A DNA stretch of 64,000 nt from Streptomyces spororaveus (GTDB taxonomy: Bacteria; Actinomycetota; Actinomycetes; Streptomycetales; Streptomycetaceae), in contig NZ_BNED01000005.1 in the NCBI RefSeq assembly GCF_016755875.1, positions 1,860,001-1,924,000 of the forward strand. The letters run 5' to 3'. Made by a program: the position numbers and the translations under genes. This document shows, piece by piece, positions 26,866 through 35,596 of the stretch. The notes beneath the pieces are model-generated. The model made no database searches. It was not told the origin of the DNA and saw only the letters and a list, made by a program, of their open reading frames with translations. The number at the start of each line of letters is the position of its first letter. The first letter of the stretch is position 1.

Positions 26866-27144
26866 GTGCTCACCATCGAAGAAGCCCTCGCGGCGGCGTC
26901 GGACTTCCTGACCGAGGACAGCCGGTCCTGGGACTCCACAGACGTGCGGATCATCCCTGAGGCGTGCTTCGTCGAGCAGGGGCGGCTCATCGCCCCGTAC
27001 GACCACGCGGACTACCTGGACCGCGGGAAGGACGACATGCGCCTCGCAGGGAACCTGCCGATCGCCGTCGACCTGACCACGGGCGCGTGTTCGATCGTCA
27101 CCTGGGACGAACTCGACGACTTCGCGGAGCGCGGCCTGCTGTAG
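26866..27144 (+). CDS. Imm35/YrhB-type immunity protein
   Basis: A 92-residue acidic protein resembling the Imm35/YrhB family: LTIEEALAAASDFLTED at the N-terminus, a central strand pair, then RLAGNLPIAVDLTTGAC, which matches the family's Gly-Asn-x-Pro...Asp...Thr-Gly core. The GTG at 26866 begins 2 bp after the stop of the RHS toxin, with its ribosome site (GAGGA at 26851-26855) inside the toxin gene. It probably neutralises the papain-like tip in the producing cell. The in-frame extension upstream of 26866 overlaps the toxin and is rejected. Confidence 0.78.
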   Translation: MLTIEEALAAASDFLTEDSRSWDSTDVRIIPEACFVEQGRLIAPYDHADYLDRGKDDMRLAGNLPIAVDLTTGACSIVTWDELDDFAERGLL

Positions 27145-27165
27145 GCCGGCCGTCACCGCGTACCG

Positions 27166-27207
27166 GATGTCGCCCCACACCCCGCTTCGCGGGTGTGGGG
27201 CGACGTC
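27166..27207. terminator. Bidirectional terminator between immunity gene and HEAT gene
   Basis: A 17-bp stem (27166-27182 with 27191-27207) with one G-U pair and an 8-nt loop sits between converging stops at 27144 and 27219. Confidence 0.85.
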
Positions 27208-27218
27208 TGTTCCGGGTG

Positions 27219-30200
27219 TTACCGGTCCTCGGGGGCGGTCGTGATCTGTTCGATGACCTCCGTGTAGCGGGACCGCCTGTCGGGACGGGCGCGGACGGCG
27301 GCGTGTCCGAGGGCGGGGATCGCCGGCGCTCCCATGCCGATGAGCCCCTCGGCCGCGGTCCTGCGCACGACGGGATGGGAGTGCTCCAGCATTCCGGTCA
27401 GGGCGGGTATCGCGGGCGCCCAGTGCGCGCGGCAGAGAATCCGGATCGCGGTGCGCACCAGATCCGGCCGGGGGTCGTCCAGCAGGACCGCCGTGTGGTG
27501 GAGGTAGCTCTGCCGGTCCAGCACGGCCCGTGAAGTCCGGTGAGCGTGCAGGCGGATCCCGGGCTTGGGATGACGCAGCAACTCGCCGATCAGGTCCTTC
27601 AGGCGGGGGTCCTGATCCGGCTCGGGGCCGCTGTGCCCCTCGGCCAGGTGGGCGAGTGCCCGGCGTACCCGCACCGGGTCGCCGGTGCGGGCCTCGTCCA
27701 GCAGCTCCTGCCGGGACGGGGGGTGCGGCGCTTCCGGCGACGCGGCCCGCGCCCGGGCGCCGTTGCGGTCGCGGAGCGCCTCCAGCGCGGCGGCGTCCTG
27801 CCGTACGGCGTCCGGCCGGCGCAGCGGACCCTCGACGAGGAGCAGTCCGTCCGCGAGGTCGTCGCGTCCTTCGGCGCGCAGCCGCCGACAGGTCCGCGTC
27901 AGCGCGGGGGTGCGCAGCAGGGGACGCCCGCGGAGCAGGTCGAGGAATCCCCAGGCGCCGGCGTCGAGCCGGTCGCCGAGGTGCTCCGCCAGCACGTCGG
28001 AGGGGACATGGCGCAGCGCCTGCCCGGCGGCGGAGCTGCCGGCCGGCGGGTCGTGCTCCCACCATTCCAGCAGGAGCGGGACCAGCGGTTGCAGGTCCCC
28101 CGGGTCGAGCCGGCTCGCCGCCAGGGCGACCCTGCCGTGCAGGATGCCGTCCGCGCGGAGTTCGCTCGCGCCGATGGTGTTCAGGGCGCGGGCCAGGCCG
28201 GCATCGACGGGTACGTCGACCCGGCCTCGCAGGAACGCCCGGAGCACGGGAAGCCGGGCCTCGGGTTCGGGCCACTCCAGGAGCGCCAGGGCCGCGGTGT
28301 GCCGGTGGTCCGGAGCGGATGCCCGCAGCATGGCCAGCAGGCGCTCCCGCAGTGCGGTCGAACGGGGCTGGTCGAGGTCGTCGGCGTGCACGGTCCGCGG
28401 TCGCGGCGCGGGCGCCTGGGCGGTCTCGGCGATGGTCCAGGGCGGTGCGTCGAGCGGCTGGAGGTCCGTCATCCGGTCGACGAGCGCGGCGCGGGTCCCG
28501 GGGCCGGCCGAGGCGTAGGCGTCGATCAGCGCGCTCAGGCGCTCCCGGGAGCCGGGGGCGCGGTCAGCGTGCCGGTCCTGCTCCGGGCCGCTCGGCGTCC
28601 GCACCGCGGCGTCCGACGAGGCGGCCGCGGGCGGCCGAGGGACGTCGAACGCGTCCCGCAGCACGGCGGTCTCGGCCTGCCAGGGGTCGGCGCCCGACCG
28701 GGCCGACGCAAGTGCCTGTTCGAGGTCGGCGCGGACCAGCACCGCGCCGAGGCCGCGGAGCAGCGGCAGCGGGGACCGGCTCCCCGGTACGGGGGGCAGT
28801 GCGCGTACGGCATCGGCGACCGTCGGTTTCGCGGCCGCCGGCAGAGTCGGCGCGACCGCTTCGAGCACCGTGACGAGGTCGTTCCGGTCCTCCGCCGAGG
28901 CCTCGGCGAGCCCGTCGAGCAGGACCCGGGTGGACCGGGCGAAGGCGGTCAGTTCCCCGGTCGTCCACGGTGCGGGGCACAACCGGAGGACAAGCCTCAG
29001 TACGCGGCCCCGCGCGGCGGGTTCGGAGCCGGCCAGCCGCAGCCAGTCCGCCAGCAGGGGGCGCAGCACGCGCAGTTGCGCGGGGTGCGGCTGCTCGGGG
29101 CTGTCGGCGAGGCGTAGCGCGACCGAGGGGTTCCAGCCCTCGGCCGTCAGCGACCTGATGGCGCGGTCCGCTCCGGTGTGGGCCGCCGGACGCGGTGCGG
29201 CGGGCGGGGTGATGCCGTGCTCGGCCAGGGCCGTCGACAGCTCCTCGACCGTCCCGGAAGCGAGGCCGACCCGGCCTGATGCGACCAGCGCGAGCAGGGT
29301 CGGTGCGACCCGTGATCCCTGGGCGTCCAGCGCGAGGACCGAGCGCGCCGACAGGGTGCGGTCGAGGCCTTCCAGCAGCAGTTCGCGGGCGCGGCCGTTC
29401 TCACTGTGTTCGGCGGCGGCGAGGACGGTCGCCGGGTACGCGTCGCCGAGGACGGCGCGCAAGGCCTCGACGAGCGCACCGCGCAGGCCCGGATTGTCGT
29501 GACGCCCGAGCTCCAGGAGCAGTGCCGGTACCGCCGTGGGCGTGCCCGCGCGGGCCAGGACCCCGGCGGCGGTCTTCTTGATGTTCATGTTCGGATGGCC
29601 GAGACACGCGGCGATCGCGGTGGAGGCCCAGCGGGCCCGCGCGTGGCCGAGGGCGAGCAGCGCCTGCCGGACGGTCTGGACGTCCCGGGCCGCGGTCAGC
29701 GCGATCAAGGTCGCCGACAGCGCCTGCGCGTCGTCCCCGGTGGTGTCGCGGGCGAGCAGCGCGATCGCATGCTTGCGCACGTGCCGGTCGCGGTGCCGCA
29801 GCAGGTGGTGCACCCGCGCACGGGTGCGTGCGGAGGGGGTTCGGAGCAGGAGTTCGAGCAGGATCGCCTGCTCGGCGCTCGACAGTCCCGGCCGGTCCAG
29901 CAGATCCAGGCCCATGGTCGCGACGAGTGCGTGTCCGGCCTCGGCCGCGGTCGCCGCGTCGAGCAGGCAGGACGGTCTGATCCGCCCCCGCTCGTGGAGA
30001 CGACGGCCCAGGCCGCGCACGGCGTCCACGATCTCCTGGGGTACCACCGGCTCCCCGGCCGGCGGTCCGCCTCCCGGTCTCGGGGCGGCTCCGCCCGGTT
30101 CCCGGGACGCCGCCAGCTCGGCCACGACGCGCAGGAGCAGGTCCGCGATGACCGGCAGGGTGCCGGCGCCGCCGTGGGCGGCCAGTGTGCACAGGGCCGC

Positions 30201-31808
30201 CACCGGTGCGTCCGGGTCCGGACGGGAACTCAGAAGGGCCAGTTCCCGCTCGTCCGGGCCACCGAGATCCGTCGCGATGCGAGCCGGCAGATCGGCGGGG
30301 TCGAGGCGGACGAGGAGGGCCTGCCGCTGTGCCGGATCGTGGGTCAGATGCCAGAGGATCTCAAGGGCCCGGTGCCGCACCGCGCGCAGATGCGGCGCGA
30401 TCACACCCGCGCCCCGCGCCGTGGCGAGACCGAGCCCTTCCCTCAGCGCCGTCGCCGTCGGGGGCCCGCCGATGGCCTCCAGAGCGTCCAGGGCCGCGGC
30501 GGGAGCGGAGGGCAGGAGAGCGATCACGGCGTCCTCGGCATCCGCGTGGCGCAGCGCACGGATCGCGTCGAGGAACGGCCCCGGCACGGGGGCCGAGGGA
30601 AGAGCCCGTGTGATCGCGTCCCCGATCGGCAGCTCCCCCGCCCCCTGTCCGGCCAGGGCGACCAGCAGCGCGAGCCGCCGCGGCCAGCCCGGATCGTCGG
30701 CGGGCGCGTCCGTCAGGACCCGGAACACCGTCTGCCGGCAGGTGAACAGGATCGTCGCGACCTCGTGGGGCGCGATCGAGTGATCGGCCAGCGCCAGGCC
30801 GATGACGGTCGGGACGTGGGCATCGGCCGGGAAGTGCCCGCGCCGGTGGAGGCCGCGCAGGCAGGTCAGCGCCGGCCCGCCGAACAGCAGGGGGTCCCGT
30901 GCGGCGGCGGCCGACAATGCGCCGATGTCACCGCGGTCCGCCAGCTCACCGAGCAGTTCCATCGCGCGCCGTCGAAGGCCGGGCGGCAGCTCCTCGTCGT
31001 CGAGGACCTGCCACAGCAGGCCGCGGTGCCCGTGATGGGAGGCCGCCGCGAGCGCGGCATCGGCGACCCCGGGCCGTGCGCTCACCGCATCGGCGGCGAG
31101 GAAGGGGGTCAGGAGCCCCGGCGGGAGGGGGTCCAACGCGGCCCACGGCTCGCTTAGTTCACCCAGTACGCCGGCGACGACGTCCGCGCTGTCGGCGCCG
31201 AGCAGGCCGATCAGGTACGCGCGCACCCGTACGGGGGCCAGCAGGCCGGCGCGCAGCCCCTGCCGGGCCAGCTGGAGCGCCACGGCCTGCACCACCGGGT
31301 CACCGCTGCCCACCAGCTCGTCCACGAGCCGCTCGGGCCGGTACGCGCAGGTGACGGTCATGCCCCGCACGGCCTGGTACAGCAGTTCGCCCCGGGGCTC
31401 CTTCCGGATCACCGCCGGCTCGTCGAGGATCTCGGCGCGCAGCCAGGCGGTCTGTACGCGGGCCGGCAGCCCGGCCGTACGCCACGAAGGCCGGCGGTGC
31501 CCCCGGATGTACGGCCCCAGGCGTTCGTGGAGCCGCGCCTGGACGAGCGCCGCCTCCGGCGTCTCCTCCACCGATACCGGCAGCAGCTGCGCGAGTTCGG
31601 CCAGCTCCCGTTCGCCGACCGTCCGGTCCGGCGTGACGCGTTCGGCGAGGAGGACCAGCCCCAGGTGCCGCAGGCGGGGATCGTCGTGCCGGACCAGGTG
31701 TTCGAAGACGGCCGGTGTGCAGAGCCGCGCGTCAAGGCGGCCGGACAGCCGGCCGACGTCAGTTCGACGCACGGCATCGAGGAAGGACTGGTCTGCCTGC
31801 GTGATCAT
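27219..31808 (-). CDS. Giant HEAT-repeat protein (1529 residues)
   Basis: Almost the whole 1529-residue chain is alpha-solenoid: pairs of amphipathic helices rich in Leu and Ala with the HEAT/PBS-lyase pattern, for example HDDPRLRHLGLVLLAERV near the N-terminus, CLGHPNMNIKKTAAGVLARA in the middle and LEHSHPVVRRTAAEGLIGMG near the C-terminus. There is no signal peptide, membrane segment or enzyme motif. Such scaffolds bind proteins or long partners; the role here is unknown. ATG 31808 has no clear Shine-Dalgarno sequence. It lies downstream of the lan terminator, so is probably separately transcribed. Confidence 0.8.
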   Translation of the reverse strand: MITQADQSFLDAVRRTDVGRLSGRLDARLCTPAVFEHLVRHDDPRLRHLGLVLLAERVTPDRTVGERELAELAQLLPVSVEETPEAALVQARLHERLGPYIRGHRRPSWRTAGLPARVQTAWLRAEILDEPAVIRKEPRGELLYQAVRGMTVTCAYRPERLVDELVGSGDPVVQAVALQLARQGLRAGLLAPVRVRAYLIGLLGADSADVVAGVLGELSEPWAALDPLPPGLLTPFLAADAVSARPGVADAALAAASHHGHRGLLWQVLDDEELPPGLRRRAMELLGELADRGDIGALSAAAARDPLLFGGPALTCLRGLHRRGHFPADAHVPTVIGLALADHSIAPHEVATILFTCRQTVFRVLTDAPADDPGWPRRLALLVALAGQGAGELPIGDAITRALPSAPVPGPFLDAIRALRHADAEDAVIALLPSAPAAALDALEAIGGPPTATALREGLGLATARGAGVIAPHLRAVRHRALEILWHLTHDPAQRQALLVRLDPADLPARIATDLGGPDERELALLSSRPDPDAPVAALCTLAAHGGAGTLPVIADLLLRVVAELAASREPGGAAPRPGGGPPAGEPVVPQEIVDAVRGLGRRLHERGRIRPSCLLDAATAAEAGHALVATMGLDLLDRPGLSSAEQAILLELLLRTPSARTRARVHHLLRHRDRHVRKHAIALLARDTTGDDAQALSATLIALTAARDVQTVRQALLALGHARARWASTAIAACLGHPNMNIKKTAAGVLARAGTPTAVPALLLELGRHDNPGLRGALVEALRAVLGDAYPATVLAAAEHSENGRARELLLEGLDRTLSARSVLALDAQGSRVAPTLLALVASGRVGLASGTVEELSTALAEHGITPPAAPRPAAHTGADRAIRSLTAEGWNPSVALRLADSPEQPHPAQLRVLRPLLADWLRLAGSEPAARGRVLRLVLRLCPAPWTTGELTAFARSTRVLLDGLAEASAEDRNDLVTVLEAVAPTLPAAAKPTVADAVRALPPVPGSRSPLPLLRGLGAVLVRADLEQALASARSGADPWQAETAVLRDAFDVPRPPAAASSDAAVRTPSGPEQDRHADRAPGSRERLSALIDAYASAGPGTRAALVDRMTDLQPLDAPPWTIAETAQAPAPRPRTVHADDLDQPRSTALRERLLAMLRASAPDHRHTAALALLEWPEPEARLPVLRAFLRGRVDVPVDAGLARALNTIGASELRADGILHGRVALAASRLDPGDLQPLVPLLLEWWEHDPPAGSSAAGQALRHVPSDVLAEHLGDRLDAGAWGFLDLLRGRPLLRTPALTRTCRRLRAEGRDDLADGLLLVEGPLRRPDAVRQDAAALEALRDRNGARARAASPEAPHPPSRQELLDEARTGDPVRVRRALAHLAEGHSGPEPDQDPRLKDLIGELLRHPKPGIRLHAHRTSRAVLDRQSYLHHTAVLLDDPRPDLVRTAIRILCRAHWAPAIPALTGMLEHSHPVVRRTAAEGLIGMGAPAIPALGHAAVRARPDRRSRYTEVIEQITTAPEDR

Positions 31809-31871
31809 CGTCGGATGCTAACGGGGACGTTCCGCGCCCCACCACCGGGTTCCACCCGAGGGGGAGGCTGA

Positions 31872-31906
31872 GGGAGGGGACCGGTGCCGGGCTCCGGTCC
31901 CCTCCC
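31872..31906 (-). terminator. Terminator of the lanthipeptide operon
   Basis: GGGAGGGGACCGG (31872-31884) pairs perfectly over 13 bp with 31894-31906 across a 9-nt loop. It lies 40 bp after the lanA stop and before the HEAT gene. Confidence 0.8.
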
Positions 31907-31945
31907 GGGGGGCGGCGCAGGGGTCGCCGCCGGTTCAGCGGGCGA

Positions 31946-32071
31946 TCAGCAGCCGCTCGTGTGCCAGCGGCAGGCGGTGATCAGCGCGGCGGCGTGCTCC
32001 TCGCCGCGGGCGTCCTCGGTGCGGACGTCCTCGGGCAGTACCTGGAGGGCATCGATGTCGAACTCCGCCAT
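31946..32071 (-). CDS. lanA: Class IV lanthipeptide precursor peptide
   Basis: This 41-residue peptide follows lanL and has precursor architecture. The acidic leader (MAEFDIDALQVLPEDV, then RTEDARGEEHAAAL) is predicted helical. The C-terminal core region ITACRWHTSGC contains Thr32, Cys34, Thr38, Ser39 and Cys41, enough for up to two thioether rings. A strong ribosome site (AAGGAG, 8 bp spacing) supports ATG 32071. The exact leader cleavage point is not obvious, with no double-Gly motif, and no dedicated protease is encoded nearby. It was judged against the larger in-frame ORF from 32155, which has no ribosome site. Confidence 0.85.
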   Translation of the reverse strand: MAEFDIDALQVLPEDVRTEDARGEEHAAALITACRWHTSGC

Positions 32072-32108
32072 GGCGGTCTCCTTCTGTGGGATGGGACGGT
32101 GGTGAACA

Positions 32109-32151
32109 CCGGCCCCGACGGGGCCGGCAGCCGGTGGCCGGAAGCCACCGG
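32109..32151 (-). promoter_or_regulatory. Two adjacent hairpins between lanL and lanA
   Basis: CCGGCCCC-gac-GGGGCCGG (32109-32127) and CCGGTGGC-N5-GCCACCGG (32131-32151) are perfect 8-bp stems filling the 84-bp gap. They could end most lanL transcripts, protect processed ends, or set the relative output of precursor and enzyme. Confidence 0.55.
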
Positions 32152-32155
32152 ACAC

Positions 32156-35050
32156 TCAGGGGTGGGCGGATCCGCCCTCGGGCAGCCACGCTCTCGGGCC
32201 GCCGTAGCGCAGCCGCAGGAGGAGCGACAGGCTCCCGGCGAGGCCGGTGGCGTACTCGGCCAGTACGCCCTTGCGGTTCTCGTCCGGTACCAGCAGCCGG
32301 CCGTCGCGCAGCACCGCCTGGGCCGCCATGTGCTCGACCATCAGCTCGGCCGCGGCCCGGTGGCGCGTGTCGCCCGTCAGCTCGGCGGCGTCGAGCAGGA
32401 ACTCGGCGTTGCCCGCGAGCCCGTGGCAGGTGGCGGGTGAATCGGTCACCCTGCCCGCCGCGACGGCGGCGGCCGCGCCGTCCACCAGGTCGGCCAGACG
32501 CGCGTCGCGGGCGCCGGTGGCCGACCGGAGCCGGACCAGGAAGGTGCCCACGCCGGAGGACCCGCTGCACCAGTGCCTGGCCAGGTCCGGGGAGTCCGTC
32601 AGGTGCCGGGCCCGGTCGACCGGCCACAAGGTGCCCGCCGGTCCGCGGCGGGCGGCCTCGGCGAGCGTGGCGCCCGCCGCCACGGCGGCGGCGTGCAGCC
32701 GTTCGTCGCCCGTCGCCCGCCAGGCGAGGAGCAGGAAGGTGCCGACGCCGGCCACCCCGTGCGCGAACCCGTAGTGCCAGGCGCCCGCCAGACCGGAGTC
32801 GAAGTCCTCGGGCACCGGCCAGAAGATGCCCTCGGGCGTACGCCGGGCCGCTGCCAGCAGCCCTTCGGCGGCCTGCGCGGCCCGGTCGAGGAAGCGGCGG
32901 TCCCCCGTGGTGCGCCAGAAGTGCAGCTGGGTCAGGCCGGCGCCGGCCGCACCGTGGCAGACGTCCGGGTTGGGCCACTCCACGGGCAGCGCCAGGGCCA
33001 GCGCGGCGGCGCGTTCGGTGAGCGCCGCGTCCCGCAGCGCCCGGGCGGCGTCGAGCAGGGCCCAGGCCGTGCCCGAGCGGCCGAAGTGGAGTCCGGGCAG
33101 GCTGCCGGGCAGCGCCTCCTGCCGGTCCGCCGTCCAGAGCGCCGCCGTACGCAGCCCCGCGTGCAGGGCCTGCCTGGTGACCGGTGCTCCGTACGGGGAG
33201 CCGGCCGCGAGGTCGTCCGCGTGGCACAGGGCCCGGGCGAGCACGCCCACCGCGCCGGCCGAGCCGTGCTGGAGGGCCACCGGGTCGCAGGTCTCGCCGA
33301 AGGAGTCGGCGGCCCAGAGCCGGTCGGGGTCCGCCGGGCGCATGGTGGCCAGCAGGTGGGCGATGCCGTCGTGCAGCAGCCGTGCGCGCACCGCCGCGGG
33401 CTCCGCGGGCCCGGCCGACCGCGTGGACGCCGTCGCCCTCGCGGCCCCGGTGGCCCCCGTCGTGCGGGCGGGTGCGGCCCGCGTCGGCGGTTCCGCCGCG
33501 GCCGGGCCGGCGGTGAGGTACTGCCGGGCCCGCTCCAGGGTCCAGCGGTCCGCGGGCGTGTCCCGCATCAGCCCGCGGACCAGCGGCCCGTAGCGCCGTA
33601 CGAGCGGCTGGTCGCGGCCCAGCAGATCCAGGAGCCGGGACAGCCGCTCCTCGTCCGGGCGGGCCCCGGCCGCGGGCCGGTCCTCCGCGAAGAGCGTATC
33701 CGCGCCGGTCAGGGCGTGCAGGACGGTGGCGCCCAGGGCGTACAGGTCCACGCCGGGACCGAACGCGGGGGCCACCGGGTCGGCGGCGCGCAGTTCGGGG
33801 GCGGTGTAGCCGGGGGTGGCGCCGAGCACCCAGCGTTCGCCCTCGCGGGCGGCCATCTCCAGGTCGATCAGCCGCAGCTCGCCGCCGGGGGTGACCATGA
33901 TGTTGTTGGGGTTGAAGTCGTGCAGGGTGAGGCCGAGTTCGTGGGCGCCGCCGACGAGTTCCAGCAGCTGCCCGACGAGGGAGGCGGCGGTCGGCCCGTC
34001 GGGGCAGGCGGCCCCCTCCCGGATCAGCCGCTCGGCGACGGTCCGGCGCAGGGTCGCCCCGGGCACGGACTCGGCGACCAGGAAGGCGCTGCCCTGCTGC
34101 TCGAACACCTCGACGAGCCGGGGAACCCGGTCGGGGAACTGCCGGCCGAAACGCTGCAGGAGGGTCGCCTCCCGGCGCAGCAGGTCCCGTACGTCCAGCC
34201 CTTCGAGTCCCGCGCCCACATGGGGACGGGCCTGCTTGACGACCACCGGGGCGCCGGTGGCGATGTCCTCCGCCCGGAACACGCCTCCCTTGTTGGAGTG
34301 CTGGATCGCTCCGCGTACGAGGTAGCGCTCGTGCAGCAGCACCGGTTTCGCGGTGGCCGTGCTGCGGGCCGGCGCGGCCGGGCGGTCCGGGAACGGGTCG
34401 TCCGCCCAGGACGGCGGGCTGTACCAGGCGTTGCGCTCGTCGGGCACCGGGCGTCCCTCGGGGTCCCTCAGGCGGGCGGCGAAGGCGCCGTCGGCCGTGA
34501 GTTCGGGCTGCGCCGCGAACACCCCGTAGCGGTAGTAGACCTGACTGTCCGGCAGATAGCGCCGGTCGGAGAGCACGGCGGGTCCGGGCAGCCCCACGGT
34601 GGCCCGGTGCAACTCCTCGGCGAGCAGCCGGAACTGGGCGTCGTCGACCGGGTAGACCGTGAGGAACTTGCCGCCTCCGCCCCGGGCGAAGCGCCCCGAG
34701 ACCAGGGCGGCGACCCGTGCGGGACTCGCCGCGAACTTGAACGGCGCCCGGTGGGCGGTCAGCACCTCGGCGGCCCGCGCCAGCACTAGCGGGGCCGAGA
34801 GCGGGGTGGCGGAGACGTGCAGTTTCCACCCCTGGGTGCGGCGGACGGCGTCGCCCGGCCGGACGTGGCACCAGAACTCGCCCGGTTCCACGGCCCAGTC
34901 CGGTGTCTCCCCCGCCCGTCCGGCTCCGCCCCGCGCGAGGACGGCGCGTACCAGATCGGGCAGCAGCGCCAGGTCCGCGGGGCCCTCGGCGCGGGTCCGC
35001 CGGGGCTCGCCGAGGGGCGGCCGGGACGCGGTCTCGGGCAGTGATGACAC
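32156..35050 (-). CDS. lanL: Class IV lanthionine synthetase LanL
   Basis: The 964-residue trifunctional enzyme installs thioether rings in the lanA product. It has an N-terminal lyase region (~40-240, including FLTVYPVDDAQFRLLAEELHRA), a Ser/Thr kinase-like domain (~255-510: VVVKQARPH, LTLHDFNPNNIMV as catalytic loop, LIDLEMA in place of DFG), and a C-terminal cyclase (~560-964). The cyclase keeps the LanC zinc ligands Cys828 (HWCSGSSG), Cys875 and His876 (TCHGLAG), which assigns it to class IV rather than class III LanKC. GTG 35050 lies 9 bp after GAGG. It is followed by lanA and preceded by a small secreted-protein gene. Confidence 0.92.
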   Translation of the reverse strand: MSSLPETASRPPLGEPRRTRAEGPADLALLPDLVRAVLARGGAGRAGETPDWAVEPGEFWCHVRPGDAVRRTQGWKLHVSATPLSAPLVLARAAEVLTAHRAPFKFAASPARVAALVSGRFARGGGGKFLTVYPVDDAQFRLLAEELHRATVGLPGPAVLSDRRYLPDSQVYYRYGVFAAQPELTADGAFAARLRDPEGRPVPDERNAWYSPPSWADDPFPDRPAAPARSTATAKPVLLHERYLVRGAIQHSNKGGVFRAEDIATGAPVVVKQARPHVGAGLEGLDVRDLLRREATLLQRFGRQFPDRVPRLVEVFEQQGSAFLVAESVPGATLRRTVAERLIREGAACPDGPTAASLVGQLLELVGGAHELGLTLHDFNPNNIMVTPGGELRLIDLEMAAREGERWVLGATPGYTAPELRAADPVAPAFGPGVDLYALGATVLHALTGADTLFAEDRPAAGARPDEERLSRLLDLLGRDQPLVRRYGPLVRGLMRDTPADRWTLERARQYLTAGPAAAEPPTRAAPARTTGATGAARATASTRSAGPAEPAAVRARLLHDGIAHLLATMRPADPDRLWAADSFGETCDPVALQHGSAGAVGVLARALCHADDLAAGSPYGAPVTRQALHAGLRTAALWTADRQEALPGSLPGLHFGRSGTAWALLDAARALRDAALTERAAALALALPVEWPNPDVCHGAAGAGLTQLHFWRTTGDRRFLDRAAQAAEGLLAAARRTPEGIFWPVPEDFDSGLAGAWHYGFAHGVAGVGTFLLLAWRATGDERLHAAAVAAGATLAEAARRGPAGTLWPVDRARHLTDSPDLARHWCSGSSGVGTFLVRLRSATGARDARLADLVDGAAAAVAAGRVTDSPATCHGLAGNAEFLLDAAELTGDTRHRAAAELMVEHMAAQAVLRDGRLLVPDENRKGVLAEYATGLAGSLSLLLRLRYGGPRAWLPEGGSAHP

Positions 35051-35176
35051 GTTCTACGACCTCGCACTTCGGACGGGGTACTTCGCGGGCGGAACCGATG
35101 GGACGGACCGGGGTGGGACGAGCGGGCCGGGAAGGATCCGGAAGAGACGGCCTCGGCCCAGGCCGAAAGAGACGGC

Positions 35177-35392
35177 CTAGTGGAGGGGCCGGATGTAGCC
35201 GTCGCCCCAGCTCGTGTCGAGAGGGTCCGCGGCGAGGACCACGGTCGCCCCGTCCCGCGCACGCCGGGCGTCCTGCGCAATCCCGTGGCTCCCGGAGCCC
35301 TCCCCCGGTCCGGCCCCCGCTTCGGCGGCGACCTGGGCTCCGCCGGCCAGCAGGACCGCGAGGAGGAGCAGACAGCGGAAGGCTCTGGACAT
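35177..35392 (-). CDS. Small secreted protein upstream of lanL
   Basis: A 71-residue product with a clear signal peptide (MSRAFRCLLLLAVLLAGGAQVAA, cleavage near residue 23-25). The mature part is about 45 residues and ends in DPLDTSWGDGYIRPLH. AGGAG precedes the ATG at 35392. It lies 126 bp upstream of lanL on the same strand and divergent from the regulator at 35597, so it is probably the first gene of the lan transcript. I do not recognise the family. It has no Cys in the mature part and therefore is not a second lanthipeptide precursor. Confidence 0.65.
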   Translation of the reverse strand: MSRAFRCLLLLAVLLAGGAQVAAEAGAGPGEGSGSHGIAQDARRARDGATVVLAADPLDTSWGDGYIRPLH

Positions 35393-35596
35393 GGGGCAGC
35401 TCCTGGATGGGGAGGGCGTGGATCGGGCGGCGTACGCCCGCGCCGGGCGGTTCGCGCCCTGGGCCGGCCTGGCGGGTCGTGGTGTGGCCCGGCCGGAGCT
35501 CAAGGCTCATACGGGTGTGCCCCCTTGGTCCAGGCCCGTGAGCTGGCAATAGCCTGCATGGCACGGAAGTAGCACGGCCGCATTGCGGGGGAAAAC

